Positions 10,122 to 19,563 of a stretch of 64,000 nucleotides of DNA are shown here, piece by piece. Origin of the DNA: Streptomyces violaceoruber (lineage in GTDB: Bacteria; Actinomycetota; Actinomycetes; Streptomycetales; Streptomycetaceae); contig NZ_CP137734.1 in assembly GCF_033406955.1 (NCBI RefSeq), forward strand, positions 3,038,001 through 3,102,000, read 5' to 3'. Each line of letters starts with the position of its first letter. The stretch's first letter is position 1. The position numbers were made by a program, and so were the translations under genes. The notes under the pieces were generated by a model. The model was given only the letters and a program-made list of their open reading frames with translations, had not been told where the DNA came from and searched no databases.

Positions 10122-10724
10122 GTGGAGCAACACAGGACGCGACCTGCCCAGTACGGACCGCGACGAAGCGGGGCGCCGCTGCCCGCACAGGGGCGGGGCG
10201 GTGCCGTCGCGCGGCCGCCTGCGGGGCGGGTCGGGCCGCCCGCGGGACGGCGCCCGGAACCGGCGCGGCCGGCTCCGGGGGCCCCTTCGCCGGTGGCGAG
10301 GGTGGTGCGTGCCCTGCGCGGGATGCCCAATCCGCGGTTGACGGGGCTGGGCAGCGGCCTGTTCTGCGCGGCGGTGATGACCCTGCTGGGCTTCCTGGAC
10401 GAGCTGCTGTTCGGCTCGTCCCTCACCGCGTACGGGGTGCTGTTCGTGCCGGTGAGTCTGCTCACCGCGCTCTGGGTGCGCCGGGGCGACCTGCTGACCG
10501 CCCCCGTCGTCGTGCCGATCGCCTTCGCCGTGGGCCTGGTGCCCGTGGCGGAGAGCGGGGACGGCGGTCTCGGCGGACGGCTGATGGGGATCGTGACCGC
10601 GCTGGCCACCGAGGCCGGGTGGCTGTACGGCGGGACGCTGGTCGCCGGGTCGACCGTGATCGTCCGCCGGATCCGGCTGATGCGGCGCCGAGCCGCCGCC
10701 GCCCGCAACCGGCCCCCCGCGTGA
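10122..10724 (+). CDS. DUF6542-like four-helix membrane protein
   Basis: A 200-residue protein with a Pro/Arg/Gly-rich cytoplasmic N-terminus (about 65 residues) followed by four hydrophobic segments (roughly 75-95, 103-120, 127-145 and 155-180) and a short basic tail. It matches the actinobacterial DUF6542 family by position and composition. It starts at GTG 10122 without a ribosome binding site and with a -10-like hexamer close by. It is convergent with ppgK, only 10 bp separating the stops. Function unknown; its neighbourhood next to ychF and ppgK is, from memory, conserved in Streptomyces. Confidence 0.8.
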   Translation: MEQHRTRPAQYGPRRSGAPLPAQGRGGAVARPPAGRVGPPAGRRPEPARPAPGAPSPVARVVRALRGMPNPRLTGLGSGLFCAAVMTLLGFLDELLFGSSLTAYGVLFVPVSLLTALWVRRGDLLTAPVVVPIAFAVGLVPVAESGDGGLGGRLMGIVTALATEAGWLYGGTLVAGSTVIVRRIRLMRRRAAAARNRPPA

Positions 10725-10734
10725 CCCCTCCCGC

Positions 10735-11475
10735 TCAGCCGGCCGCGTGCATCGCCGCGCCCACGATCCCCGCGTTGTTCTGCAGCTGGGCGGGGACGAT
10801 CTCGGCCCGGACGTCCTTGATGTGGGGCAGGAACTTCTGGGACTTGCGGCTGACCCCGCCGCCGATGATGAAGAGCTCCGGCGAGAACAGCATCTCGACG
10901 TGCGCGAGGTACTTCTGGACGCGGTGGGCCCAGTGCTCCCACGACATGTCGTGGTCGTCCTTGACCTTGCTGGAGGCGCGCTTCTCCGCGTCGTGACCGT
11001 CCAGCTCCAGGTGGCCCAGCTCGGTGTTGGGGACCAGGAGGCCGTCGGTGAACACCGCGCTGCCGATGCCGGTGCCGAAGGTGAGCAGGACCACCGTGCC
11101 CTTGCGGCCGCGGCCGGCTCCGAAGTGCATCTCGGCGACGCCCGCCGCGTCCGCGTCGTTGACGACCGTCACGTCGAGCCCGCCCAGCCGCTCGGCGAAC
11201 AGCGCCCGCGCGTCGGTGTCGACCCAGCCCTTGTCGACGTTGGCCGCGGTGCGCACCGTCGCGCCGCCCGTCACCACGCCCGGGAAGGTGAGGCCGACCC
11301 GTCCGGTCCAGCCGAAGTGCTCGACGACCTGCTTGACCCCGTCGGCCACGCCGTCGGGGGTGGCCGGGTGCGGGGTCAGCACCTTGCAGCGCTCCTGGGC
11401 CAGGTCGCCCCTGTCGAGGTCCACAGGGGCGCCCTTGATCCCGGATCCGCCGATGTCCACGCCGAAGATCTGCAT
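10735..11475 (-). CDS. ppgK: Polyphosphate glucokinase
   Basis: A 246-residue ROK-family kinase that phosphorylates glucose with polyphosphate (and often ATP), feeding glycolysis. Seen: N-terminal phosphate-binding motif FGVDIGGSGIKGA, the sugar-binding region VVNDADAAGVAEM, and the second phosphate motif LTFGTGIGSA. Length is that of the actinobacterial PpgK family. Start is the ATG at 11475. It lies 53 bp downstream of ispH on the same strand and may be co-transcribed with it; it converges on the DUF6542 gene. Confidence 0.92.
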   Translation of the reverse strand: MQIFGVDIGGSGIKGAPVDLDRGDLAQERCKVLTPHPATPDGVADGVKQVVEHFGWTGRVGLTFPGVVTGGATVRTAANVDKGWVDTDARALFAERLGGLDVTVVNDADAAGVAEMHFGAGRGRKGTVVLLTFGTGIGSAVFTDGLLVPNTELGHLELDGHDAEKRASSKVKDDHDMSWEHWAHRVQKYLAHVEMLFSPELFIIGGGVSRKSQKFLPHIKDVRAEIVPAQLQNNAGIVGAAMHAAG

Positions 11476-11528
11476 GGCCCTACGTTACGACGGACCACTG
11501 ACGGTCACCCAGGCGGTGCCCCGGCCGG

Positions 11529-12545
11529 TCAGGCCCCCGCCGTCCCGGAGCCGCCCCGCTCCGCCACCAGGGACGCCGCCTCCTCGCGCAGGTCGCGGCG
11601 CAGTTCCTTGGGCAGCGAGAAGATGATCGACTCCTCGGCGGCCTTGACGATCTCCACGTCCTCGAAGCCGCGCCGCGACAGCCATTCCAGGACCTGCTCG
11701 ACCAGCACGTCCGGGACGGAGGCGCCGGAGGTGACGCCGACCGTGGTGACGCCGTCCAGCCAGGTCTCGTCGATCTCGTCGGCGAAGTCCACCAGGTACG
11801 CCGCGCGGGAGCCGGCCTGCTTGGCGACCTCGACCAGGCGCTTGGAGTTGGAGGAGTTGCGGGAGCCGACGACGATCACCAGCTCGGCCTCGGCACCCAT
11901 CTGCTTCACCGCGAGCTGGCGGTTCTGCGTGGCGTAGCAGATGTCGTCGCTGGGCGGCGAGATGAGCTGCGGGAACTTGTCCTTGAGCGCGTCGACGGTC
12001 TCCATCGTCTCGTCGACGGAGAGGGTGGTCTGGGAGAGCCAGACCACCTTCGACGGGTCGCGGACCTCGACCTTCGCGACGTCCTCGGGGCCGTCGACGA
12101 GCTGGATGTGGTCGGGGGCCTCGCCGGAGGTGCCGATGACCTCCTCGTGGCCCTCGTGACCGATGAGCAGGATGTCGTAGTCGTCGTTCGCGAAGCGGAC
12201 GGCTTCCTTGTGGACCTTGGTGACGAGCGGGCAGGTGGCGTCGATGGTGGCGAGCTTGCCGCGCTCGGCCTCCTCGTGGACGACGGGGGCCACGCCGTGC
12301 GCGGAGAACATCACGATGTTCCCCTCGGGGACCTCCTCCGTCCGCTCGACGAAGATCGCGCCCTTCTTCTCCAGGGTCTGGACGACGTACTTGTTGTGGA
12401 CGATCTCGTGCCGGACGTACACCGGAGCCCCGTACTGCTCCAGGGCTTTCTCGACGGCGATCACGGCGCGGTCCACACCCGCGCAGTAGCCACGGGGGGC
12501 GGCGAGCAGGACACGGCGGCCAGGCGAAGCAGTCATGGCACCCAT
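11529..12545 (-). CDS. ispH: 4-hydroxy-3-methylbut-2-enyl diphosphate reductase
   Basis: IspH (LytB), the last enzyme of the MEP isoprenoid pathway, a [4Fe-4S] reductase that converts HMBPP to IPP and DMAPP. Seen: [12 protein letters not shown] with the first cluster cysteine, [13 protein letters not shown] with the second, the substrate-binding motif [10 protein letters not shown], and a later cysteine in [11 protein letters not shown]. Length (338, or 335 from the second ATG at 12536) is typical. The second ATG matches the usual MTASPGRRV start of relatives; neither has a strong ribosome binding site. Divergent from the APC permease. Confidence 0.96.
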   Translation of the reverse strand: MGAMTASPGRRVLLAAPRGYCAGVDRAVIAVEKALEQYGAPVYVRHEIVHNKYVVQTLEKKGAIFVERTEEVPEGNIVMFSAHGVAPVVHEEAERGKLATIDATCPLVTKVHKEAVRFANDDYDILLIGHEGHEEVIGTSGEAPDHIQLVDGPEDVAKVEVRDPSKVVWLSQTTLSVDETMETVDALKDKFPQLISPPSDDICYATQNRQLAVKQMGAEAELVIVVGSRNSSNSKRLVEVAKQAGSRAAYLVDFADEIDETWLDGVTTVGVTSGASVPDVLVEQVLEWLSRRGFEDVEIVKAAEESIIFSLPKELRRDLREEAASLVAERGGSGTAGA

Positions 12546-12673
12546 CGTAAGGCCGCGTTCGGCGGGTCAGAGATCGCGGCGGTGCGGCGTTGCCGGGGAG
12601 ACTGGCGGGAACGTTCCGAGGCGGAGCCCGAAGCGGAAACCGGGGCGAGGACCGAGGCACTGGCGGAGGCACC

Positions 12674-14056
12674 ATGGCGCAGAGCGGTACGACGGCCCCG
12701 GAGGCCGGTGGGGAAGAGCGGCTGAGGCGCAGTCTGGGCTTCAGGGACCTGGTCGTCTACGGGCTGCTGTTCATCGCGCCCATGGCGCCGGTCGGCGTGT
12801 TCGGCACGCTGGACGCCAAGTCGCACGGTGCGGTCGCCCTCGTCTACCTCGTCGCCACGGTCGCGATGGCGTTCACCGCATTCAGCTACGCGCAGATGGT
12901 GCGGGTGGTCCCCCAGGCGGGCTCGGTGTTCGCCTACGCGCGCGCGGGGCTCGGCAACGGGGCCGGGTTCGTCGCCGGGTGGATGGCGATGCTGGACTAC
13001 ATCCTCATCCCCGCGGTGGCGTACCTGTTCTCCGGGATCGCGATGGAGGCCCTGGTCCCCGAGGTGTCGCGGTGGGTGTGGACGGCGATCGCGGTGGTCG
13101 TCACGACGCTGCTGAACCTGTGGGGGGTGCGGACGGCGGCCCGGGTGGGCTTCCTGGTGCTCGCCATGGAGATCGTCGTACTGCTCGTCTTCGTGGCGAC
13201 GGCGATCGTGGTCCTGGCGCAGGACGGGGCCGAGCGCGACTGGCTGTCGCCGCTGTCGGGGGACGGCACGCAGGGGGCGTTCGCGCTGTCGGCGGTGGTC
13301 GGGGCGGTGTCGGTGGCGGTGCTGTCGTACCTGGGCTTCGACGCGATCGCCACGTTTGCCGAGGAGGTCACCGGAGGTTCGGCGAAGGTCGCGCGGGCGC
13401 TGCTGTTCTGTCTGGCGCTGGCGGGCGTGCTGTTCGTGGCGCAGACGTACCTGGTGGCGCTGCTGGAGCCGGTGTCGTCGGCGCAGCTGGCGGCGGAGCC
13501 GGAGCGGCAGGGGTCGGCGTTCTACGACGCCGTGGACGTGTCGGTGGGCACGTGGCTGCACGATCTGGTGGCGGTGAGCAAGGCGATCGGCGCGGCGTTC
13601 GCGGCGCTGGCCGGGCAGGCGGCGGCCGGGCGGCTGCTGTTCGCGATGGGCCGGGACCGGCGGCTGCCGGGGGTGCTGGCGCGGACGGACGCCGGGGTGC
13701 CGCGCGTGGCACTGCTGGTGTCGGCGGTGATCACCATGGCGGCGGCGGTGTGGGCGGCACGCCGGGACGACGGTCTCGACCACCTGGTCTCGGTGGTCGA
13801 CGTGGGCGCGCTGACCGCGTTCACGCTGCTGCACGCGAGCGTGGTGGGCTGGTTCGTGGTGCGGCGCGGCGGGGGCCGGGTGAGCTGGTGGCGGCATCTG
13901 CTGGTGCCGGTGCTCGGCGCGGCGATCACGATCGCGGTGATCGTGGAGGCGTCGGGGACGGCCCAGGTGGTCGGCGCGATCTGGCTGGCGGTGGGTCTGG
14001 TGGTGCTGGCGGCGCAGTGGAGGGGGCGGCGCGACGCGGAGACGACGGGGGCGTGA
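12674..14056 (+). CDS. APC-superfamily amino acid permease
   Basis: A 460-residue secondary transporter of the amino acid-polyamine-organocation superfamily. The N-terminal region [22 protein letters not shown] is the characteristic first helix with its unwound segment, and about 12 hydrophobic stretches follow. I choose the ATG at 12674, with GGAGG 4 nt upstream; the frame is open to 12590. It probably imports an amino acid or amine by proton symport; the substrate is not readable from sequence. Its 3' end is followed by the 111-bp repeat array. Confidence 0.9.
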   Translation: MAQSGTTAPEAGGEERLRRSLGFRDLVVYGLLFIAPMAPVGVFGTLDAKSHGAVALVYLVATVAMAFTAFSYAQMVRVVPQAGSVFAYARAGLGNGAGFVAGWMAMLDYILIPAVAYLFSGIAMEALVPEVSRWVWTAIAVVVTTLLNLWGVRTAARVGFLVLAMEIVVLLVFVATAIVVLAQDGAERDWLSPLSGDGTQGAFALSAVVGAVSVAVLSYLGFDAIATFAEEVTGGSAKVARALLFCLALAGVLFVAQTYLVALLEPVSSAQLAAEPERQGSAFYDAVDVSVGTWLHDLVAVSKAIGAAFAALAGQAAAGRLLFAMGRDRRLPGVLARTDAGVPRVALLVSAVITMAAAVWAARRDDGLDHLVSVVDVGALTAFTLLHASVVGWFVVRRGGGRVSWWRHLLVPVLGAAITIAVIVEASGTAQVVGAIWLAVGLVVLAAQWRGRRDAETTGA

Positions 14057-14119
14057 GGCGTGGGCCGCGCGCGCCCGTCGGCTCGGCGCGACTGACAGGT
14101 GGCCGGGCCGTAGGGACAC

Positions 14120-14505
14120 GGGCCCGGCGCGGCTCACGGGCCGGCCGGGCTCCGAAGAACCGACAGACGCGGGGACACAGGGACACAGGCCGGCGCGAGC
14201 TGAAAGGCCATGGGCCGCAAGACCCACAGCCACGGCGACACACGCGCGGCGCGCGCTGCAAGACCACGGGCCCGGGGACTACGGACGCGGGGACACGGGC
14301 CCGGCGCGCGCCGAAGCGCCACGGCCGCGAGAGCCACGGACGGGGGCGACACACGCGCGGCGCGAGCTGACGAGCCAGGACCGTGGAGACACCGGACGCG
14401 GGGACACGGGCCCGGCGCGAGCCGAAGGGTCACGGCCGCGAGAGCCACGGACGGGGGCGACACACGCGCGGCACGCGCTGCAAGACCACGGGCCCGGGGA
14501 CGACG
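14120..14505. repeat. 111-bp tandem repeat array
   Basis: About three tandem copies of a GC-rich unit with a 111-bp period. The landmark CGACACACGCGCGGC occurs at 14236, 14347 and 14458, and GGACGCGGGGACACGGGCC at 14283 and 14394; an earlier degenerate copy begins near 14165 and a fragment near 14110. As 111 is a multiple of three, every frame stays open or closed in register, giving repetitive open frames on both strands whose codon use (AGA, CTA, GCA) is unlike the neighbouring genes. I read the array as non-coding. It fills most of the gap between the permease and xseA (14057-14633). Confidence 0.85.
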
Positions 14506-14618
14506 GGCGGGGCGGTGGAGGGACGGCGGGGCGGGGGGCCGGGGCGGGGCCGGGGGTGGTGGTGCGGTCGGTGGGTGCGGGGAACGGGATCGCTGAGGCC
14601 GGATTGTCGGACCCGGCC

Positions 14619-14624
14619 GTTACG
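14619..14624 (+). promoter_or_regulatory. Candidate -10 element (TACGCT) of xseA
   Basis: TACGCT lies 9-10 nt before the xseA ATG and no ribosome binding site is visible, again suggesting a leaderless or very short-leader transcript. No clear -35. Confidence 0.35.
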
Positions 14625-14633
14625 CTCGGGCGC

Positions 14634-15842
14634 ATGGCTGCCAACTCGACCCCCGAAAGTCCGCTGCCCGTGGGCGAGGTGTCCCGGCTGATCGGGGGCT
14701 GGATCGACCGGCTCGGCGCGGTCTGGGTCGAGGGGCAGATCACCCAGTTGTCGCGGCGGCCGGGCGCCGGTGTGGTGTTCCTGACGCTGCGCGACCCGTC
14801 GTACGACATCTCCGTGAGCGTGACCTGCTACCGGCAGGTGTTCGACGCCGTGGCGGACGTGGTCGGCGAGGGCGCGCGGGTGGTCGTGCACGCGAAGCCG
14901 GAGTGGTACGCGCCGCGGGGGCAGCTGTCGCTGCGGGCCGCCGAGATCAAGCCGGTGGGCGTCGGTGAGCTGCTGGCGCGGCTGGAGCAGCTGAAGAAGG
15001 CGCTCGCGCGCGAGGGGCTGTTCGCGGCGGAGCGGAAGCAGCCGCTGCCGTTCCTGCCGCAGCTGATCGGTCTGGTGTGCGGGCGGGCCTCGGCCGCCGA
15101 GCGGGACGTCCTGGAGAACGCCCGGCACCGCTGGCCCGCCGTCCGCTTCGAGGTGCGCAACGTCCCGGTGCAGGGCGTGCACGCGGTGCCGCAGGTGGTG
15201 CAGGCGGTGAAGGAGCTGGACGCGCGGGACGACGTGGACGTGATCGTCGTCGCGCGGGGCGGCGGCAGCGTGGAGGACCTGCTGCCGTTCTCCGACGAGC
15301 AGCTGGTGCGGGCGGTCGCCGCCTGTCGCACGCCGGTCGTCTCGGCGATCGGCCACGAGCCGGACAGCCCGCTGCTCGACCTGGTGGCCGACCTGCGCGC
15401 CTCCACGCCGACCGACGCCGCGAAGAAGGTCGTGCCGGACGTCGGCGAGGAGTACGAGCGGGTACGGCTGCTGCGGGACCGCGCCCGGCGGTGTGTGGCG
15501 GCGTTCGTCGACCGCGAGGAGCGCGGGCTGGCCCACGCGCTGGCCCGGCCGTCGATACAGGATCCGCACCGGATGATCGAGGAGCGGGCCGCGCAGGTGA
15601 CGGCGCTCCTGGACCGGGGACGCCGTTCGCTGCGGCACCACCTCGACCGGGCCGACTCCGAGCTGACGCACACGCACGCGCGCGTGGTGGCCCTCTCCCC
15701 CGCCGCCACCCTCAAGCGCGGGTACGCGGTGCTCCAGCGGGCCGACGGCCACGCGGTCCGCGACCCCGGTGAGGTGGAGCATGGCGAGACCCTGCGGGCC
15801 CGGGTGTCCGAGGGCGATTTCTCCGTACGAGTCGACGCATAG
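14634..15842 (+). CDS. xseA: Exodeoxyribonuclease VII large subunit
   Basis: A 402-residue XseA, the catalytic subunit of exonuclease VII, which degrades single-stranded DNA from both ends with the small subunit XseB. Seen: an N-terminal OB-fold ([20 protein letters not shown] onward to about residue 110), the catalytic core with [22 protein letters not shown] and the conserved [14 protein letters not shown], and the helical region ending in [16 protein letters not shown] choose the ATG at 14634 because similarity begins there; the frame is open to 14556. xseB follows after 9 bp, forming an operon. Confidence 0.96.
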   Translation: MAANSTPESPLPVGEVSRLIGGWIDRLGAVWVEGQITQLSRRPGAGVVFLTLRDPSYDISVSVTCYRQVFDAVADVVGEGARVVVHAKPEWYAPRGQLSLRAAEIKPVGVGELLARLEQLKKALAREGLFAAERKQPLPFLPQLIGLVCGRASAAERDVLENARHRWPAVRFEVRNVPVQGVHAVPQVVQAVKELDARDDVDVIVVARGGGSVEDLLPFSDEQLVRAVAACRTPVVSAIGHEPDSPLLDLVADLRASTPTDAAKKVVPDVGEEYERVRLLRDRARRCVAAFVDREERGLAHALARPSIQDPHRMIEERAAQVTALLDRGRRSLRHHLDRADSELTHTHARVVALSPAATLKRGYAVLQRADGHAVRDPGEVEHGETLRARVSEGDFSVRVDA

Positions 15843-15851
15843 GGTGGGTGG

Positions 15852-16118
15852 ATGACCAGCGAGGTGGAGCAGCCGACGGCGATGTCCGAGGCGCTCGGGT
15901 ACGAGCAGGCGCGGGACGAGCTGATCGAGGTCGTCCGGCGGCTGGAGGCCGGCGGTACGACGCTGGAGGAGTCCCTCGCCCTGTGGGAGCGGGGCGAGGA
16001 GCTGGCGAAGGTGTGCCGCCGCCGGCTGGACGGCGCGCGGGCCCGCCTGGACGCGGCGCTGGCCGAGGAGGCGGACCCGGAGGACGGAGCCTCCGGCGCG
16101 GACGGCGGCGGGGCCTAG
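15852..16118 (+). CDS. xseB: Exodeoxyribonuclease VII small subunit
   Basis: An 88-residue XseB that binds several-fold to the XseA coiled region to form active exonuclease VII. The family signature [20 protein letters not shown] followed by [14 protein letters not shown] is clear; the C-terminal 20 residues are an acidic, Gly/Ala-rich tail. Start ATG with GGGTGG just upstream. Its TAG stop lies inside CTAG shared with the stop of the convergent DUF4287 gene, so the two coding regions overlap tail to tail by 4 bp. Confidence 0.95.
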   Translation: MTSEVEQPTAMSEALGYEQARDELIEVVRRLEAGGTTLEESLALWERGEELAKVCRRRLDGARARLDAALAEEADPEDGASGADGGGA

Positions 16119-16330
16119 CCCTTCGCCGGGCCCTCGGCCAGGGTGTGCGCGACGAGGGCGTTGGCGTGCCCGTGGCCCAGGCCGTGCTCGGCCTTGAGCC
16201 AGGCGACGAGTTCCATGTGCTTGGTGAGCGGCGAGGACCGGATGAGGTCCTTCCACTCCGCGACCGGGCGGCCGTACTTCTTCTCGATGGACGGGAAGTA
16301 CGAGGCCGGGCCCTTCACGGTGGCGGTCAT
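16115..16330 (-). CDS. DUF4287 domain small protein
   Basis: A 71-residue protein matching the DUF4287 family: [20 protein letters not shown], then a helical [20 protein letters not shown] and HANALVAH. Function unknown; in other genomes the domain is found alone or beside DUF5655 proteins. The start is the ATG at 16330 with GGGAG 9 nt upstream. It is convergent with xseB and overlaps its stop codon through the palindrome CTAG. Confidence 0.85.
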   Translation of the reverse strand: MTATVKGPASYFPSIEKKYGRPVAEWKDLIRSSPLTKHMELVAWLKAEHGLGHGHANALVAHTLAEGPAKG

Positions 16331-16439
16331 GTCGATGCGCTCCCTGGGGACGAGGTGCGGGGTACGGGTCACGAGTGGTGTCGTGCTCTTCGGACCGCGG
16401 CCGGCCCGGGAAGTGATCGGCGGCCGCATGTGATGCGCG

Positions 16440-17999
16440 TCACCCGACCTTCAGCGAGGTGAAGCGGGGCCACTGCCGCTCCGGCCCGTCGTTGCGCACG
16501 CTGAGCGAGAAGCCCCCGGCGCCCTCCGCGACCCGCCACCGGCCCGCGCGGACCGCCGCGCAGGTCTCGCCGTCGACGCTCACCCGCACGTGCCGCGGGG
16601 TCACGGAGACGGTGATCCGGTGGGTGGCGGAGGGCTTCAGCCGGCAGCTCCGCCGGTCGCCGGTTGTCTCCGGGTCCGCCGTGGTGAGGCTCGCCGTGTG
16701 GTGGCCGACGGAGAGCGACACGGGATGTCCGCTGCCCGCCCGCAGGGTGATTCCCGCGCTGTTGGAGGTGCCGTGCAGGCCTCCGACGGCGGCGCGCAGG
16801 CGGTAGTCGGTCCAGTCGGCGGTGGCGAACGGGCGGTAGTCGGCCGAGGCGTACGCCGTGCCGGCCGGGGGGCGGCTGCCGCCGGTGAGCATCCCGGGCC
16901 CGGCCTGCCCGGTGGCGCCGGTCGTCTGCCAGTGCGCCGGGTGGGCCAGCGGCCGGTCGGCGTCCTGCGGCGTCACCGTGGCCCAGCGGCCCAGTTCGCG
17001 CAGCAGACCGGCCGCGGTGGTGTCCCGGGTGACCTCGAGGCGCTGCACCTGTCCGGCGGCGGCCGCACGCGGACCGGCCGGCAGCGGACGCGCCGCGCTG
17101 TTGGTGAGCGTGGCCGTGAAGCGCTCCCGCAGCATGGAGCGCAGGGCGTCGGCGTCGCGCGCGCCCAGGTTGGACTCGTCCAGCCGTTCCGAGAAGGGGT
17201 AGGCGAAGAGCCGGGGGCGGGGCAGGTCGTGCCGTACGAGGTCGCGGATCGACCGGTCGAGGTCCGCCGCGACCCGGCGCCGGTACTCGTCGGAGGTCTC
17301 CACGCGCCCCTCGTCCGCGAGCCACAGCCGGTTGGTGAACACCGACCGCTCGTGTCCGGCGGCGTCCACCGCCGCCCGTTCGTGGCTGAGGCGGGTGTGG
17401 GCCTGGAAGTCCCAGCGCCCCGACCGCGCCATCCGTTCCACCTCGGGCCAGGAGAGGTAGTACGGCCGGTGGGTGCCCACCTGTCCGGTGATCAGGTAAG
17501 CGGCCGCCTTCATTCCGTACCTGGCCAGGACCGGGTCGGCGTGCGTCCACAGTCCGTGCGTGCCGTCGTCGAAGGTGAGGTGGACGGTGCGCGGTCCCGG
17601 GGTGCGGCCGGTGCGCAGGAAGCCGGTGAACTCCCGGGTGGTCAGCGTGCGGTAGCCGGCGTCCCGCAGGGCACGCAGCTGGGCGTCGAAGTGCTCCGGG
17701 GAGACGGTGTAGCGGCTGCGGTCGTCGGGGCCCACGTCGTGGTAGGCGAGGACCACGGGCGCGTTCCGGGCGGGCGCCGGCTCGGCGTCCGCGCCGAGGC
17801 CGGGGCCGCCGTCACCGGAGGACGGTGCGGGAGGCGCGGCCTGTTCGGCCACCGCGCGCCGGAGGGTGTCGTACTGCCAGGCGGCGGTGAAGGGCAGGGC
17901 CACGACGGCCGCCGTGAGCAGTCCGAGGGCGGCGCGCAGCAGGGGGCGCCCGTCCGGCATCCGCCGGGGCCGGTTTCCACGGGAGCCGTCGCTGCTCAC
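16440..17999 (-). CDS. Secreted/membrane polysaccharide deacetylase (PgaB/IcaB-like) with C-terminal beta domain
   Basis: A 519-residue protein: an N-terminal membrane anchor (LLRAALGLLTAAVVALPFTA), a linker, a NodB-type deacetylase domain (about residues 70-330) and a C-terminal beta-rich domain resembling a lectin/jelly-roll fold (about 350-519). Metal and catalytic residues are visible: TFDDG near 141 and HTRLSH near 200. The five-residue spacing between the two histidines recalls PgaB/IcaB deacetylases, which de-N-acetylate poly-GlcNAc-type exopolysaccharides outside the membrane. The GTG start at 17999 overlaps the stop of the small membrane gene (GTGA). Last gene of the glycan operon; probably trims acetyl groups from the polymer made by the upstream glycosyltransferase (inference). 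Confidence 0.87.
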   Translation of the reverse strand: MSSDGSRGNRPRRMPDGRPLLRAALGLLTAAVVALPFTAAWQYDTLRRAVAEQAAPPAPSSGDGGPGLGADAEPAPARNAPVVLAYHDVGPDDRSRYTVSPEHFDAQLRALRDAGYRTLTTREFTGFLRTGRTPGPRTVHLTFDDGTHGLWTHADPVLARYGMKAAAYLITGQVGTHRPYYLSWPEVERMARSGRWDFQAHTRLSHERAAVDAAGHERSVFTNRLWLADEGRVETSDEYRRRVAADLDRSIRDLVRHDLPRPRLFAYPFSERLDESNLGARDADALRSMLRERFTATLTNSAARPLPAGPRAAAAGQVQRLEVTRDTTAAGLLRELGRWATVTPQDADRPLAHPAHWQTTGATGQAGPGMLTGGSRPPAGTAYASADYRPFATADWTDYRLRAAVGGLHGTSNSAGITLRAGSGHPVSLSVGHHTASLTTADPETTGDRRSCRLKPSATHRITVSVTPRHVRVSVDGETCAAVRAGRWRVAEGAGGFSLSVRNDGPERQWPRFTSLKVG

Positions 18000-18103
18000 A
18001 GCCACCGTCCCCGGGTGACGACGAACACGTAGACCAGGGCGACGGCGGCGCAGGTGAGGCCGACGGCGAGCGAGCGGCCCAGTCCGCGCAGCAGGACTCT
18101 CAT
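17996..18103 (-). CDS. 35-residue single-helix membrane peptide
   Basis: A very small gene embedded in the glycan operon. Its ATG overlaps the stop of the glycosyltransferase (ATGA) and its stop overlaps the GTG start of the deacetylase (GTGA), so translation is coupled at both ends. The product has a basic N-terminus and one hydrophobic helix (about residues 11-29), ending RGRWL. I recognise no family. Position suggests a small accessory subunit of the synthase complex, but it could also be only a coupling device. Confidence 0.6.
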   Translation of the reverse strand: MRVLLRGLGRSLAVGLTCAAVALVYVFVVTRGRWL

Positions 18104-19563
18104 GCGGCACTCCTCGACCAGACGCCGCGGCGCAGCGTGAGCAGGGCGTACGGCAGCAGCCAGGCCAGTACGCAGCAGGACAGCAGGCTCATCAGGGGGC
18201 GGCAGCGCCAGGCGCGGTCCCCGGGGTGGTCGAGCCGGTAGGCGAGGCCCCAGACGCAGCCCTTGAGGACGACCCCGCCCAGGTACAGCAGGGTCAGCGG
18301 GCCGGCCAGGTGCAGCGGGGCCCACAGCAGGTGCCGGACGACCAGGACCGGTGCCGCGATCACCCACAGGGCGTGCCCGTAGTACAGGGCGGCGGCGGCC
18401 GGGCCCCGGCGCCACATGAAGCGGCCGGTGAAGAAGAGGTTCCTGATGAAGCTCTTCTTCCAGCGGATCTGCTGGCGCAGGAAGGAGCCGGGGCGGGACG
18501 GCACCCGGGTCCACACGCGGGCCGCACGGGTGTAGCCGACCTCCCAGCGCAGCTCGGGGTAGTCGTGGTCGCGGACGAAGGGGGAGTCGGCGTGCCGGTC
18601 CTTGAGGGCGCGGCCGTGCCAGGCCTGTCCCAGGACGTAGCCGGTGAGCTGGCGGTCGGTGGCGAAGCGGAAGGGGGCACCGAGGAAGCGGTCCTCGGCC
18701 CAGGCGGGCAGGTAGTTCCAGACAGCTTCCCGGCGGAAGGCGGCGAGCGGTCCGGAGACGCAGGTCACCGAGCCGAAGGCGGCCTCGGCGGCCTTGCTGA
18801 TGCGGAACTGCCCCTCGTACCAGATGTCCTGGACCCGGGCCAGCAGACCGGCGTCGGTGTTGAGTGCCCGGCAGTGTCCGCCGACCGCCCCCAGTTCGGG
18901 GTGCCGGACCAGGGCGGTCACGCAGTGCCGTACGGCGTCCGGGGCGACGACGCAGTCGGAGTCGGTGAACAGCAGCACGTCCCCGTCGGCGACGGCGCAG
19001 GCGCGGACCAGCGCGCCCTTCTTGCCGAGGTTCTCCTCCAGCCGGATCAGGGTGAGCGGCAGCTCCGCGGCGAGGCGTTCCAGTACGTCAGGGGTGCCGT
19101 CGTCGGAGGCGTCGTCGACCACGACGAGCTGCACGTCGGGGTAGTCCACGCCGGCCATGGAGCGCACGCAGGCCTCGATGTGCGCGCGTTCGTTGCGTAC
19201 GGCCAGCAGGAAGCTCACCCGGGGCCGCGCGGGCAGGGCGGGAAAGGCCTCGGCGTGGCGCGGGCGGCTGCGCAACGGGCGTACGGCCGGGTCGTCGTAG
19301 CGGCTGTAGGCGAGGTGGAGGAGGCAGACGGTGCCGGCCAGGACCGCCAGGCCGTAGAGCGCGAGCGGGTCGAAGGCGTGCGGCAGGCGGACGGCGCCGC
19401 GGGCCAGCAGCAGGAGGAGGGGCAGCAGGGCGAGCAGGGTGAGCAGCCGCACGACGTCGCGGCGGACGCGCGGGTCCAGGGCGTCGAGGCGGGTGCCGAG
19501 CCGGTGGCGGGCGGCGGAGCGGACGGGGGCGGCGGGGCCGTGGCCGGGGCGCAGGACGGTCAT
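18100..19563 (-). CDS. Processive family 2 glycosyltransferase (hyaluronan/PNAG synthase-like)
   Basis: A 487-residue membrane glycosyltransferase with two N-terminal helices (about 45-95), a cytoplasmic GT-A domain and C-terminal helices. Signature residues of processive GT2 enzymes are visible: VVDDASDDGT, the DxD motif TDSDC near 199, the acceptor aspartate in WAEDRFLG, and QxxRW (QQIRWKKS) near 362. Such enzymes polymerise and export a polysaccharide across the membrane. Its start overlaps the stop of the nucleotide-sugar dehydrogenase (ATGA) and its stop overlaps the small membrane gene. The adjacent dehydrogenase implies an N-acetylhexosaminuronic acid or uronic acid residue in the polymer (inference). 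Confidence 0.9.
   Translation of the reverse strand: MTVLRPGHGPAAPVRSAARHRLGTRLDALDPRVRRDVVRLLTLLALLPLLLLLARGAVRLPHAFDPLALYGLAVLAGTVCLLHLAYSRYDDPAVRPLRSRPRHAEAFPALPARPRVSFLLAVRNERAHIEACVRSMAGVDYPDVQLVVVDDASDDGTPDVLERLAAELPLTLIRLEENLGKKGALVRACAVADGDVLLFTDSDCVVAPDAVRHCVTALVRHPELGAVGGHCRALNTDAGLLARVQDIWYEGQFRISKAAEAAFGSVTCVSGPLAAFRREAVWNYLPAWAEDRFLGAPFRFATDRQLTGYVLGQAWHGRALKDRHADSPFVRDHDYPELRWEVGYTRAARVWTRVPSRPGSFLRQQIRWKKSFIRNLFFTGRFMWRRGPAAAALYYGHALWVIAAPVLVVRHLLWAPLHLAGPLTLLYLGGVVLKGCVWGLAYRLDHPGDRAWRCRPLMSLLSCCVLAWLLPYALLTLRRGVWSRSAA

Noticed and set aside
14134..14596. Repetitive open frames through the 111-bp array on both strands
   Set aside because: They exist because the period is a multiple of three; codon usage is atypical and no start with a ribosome binding site stands out.
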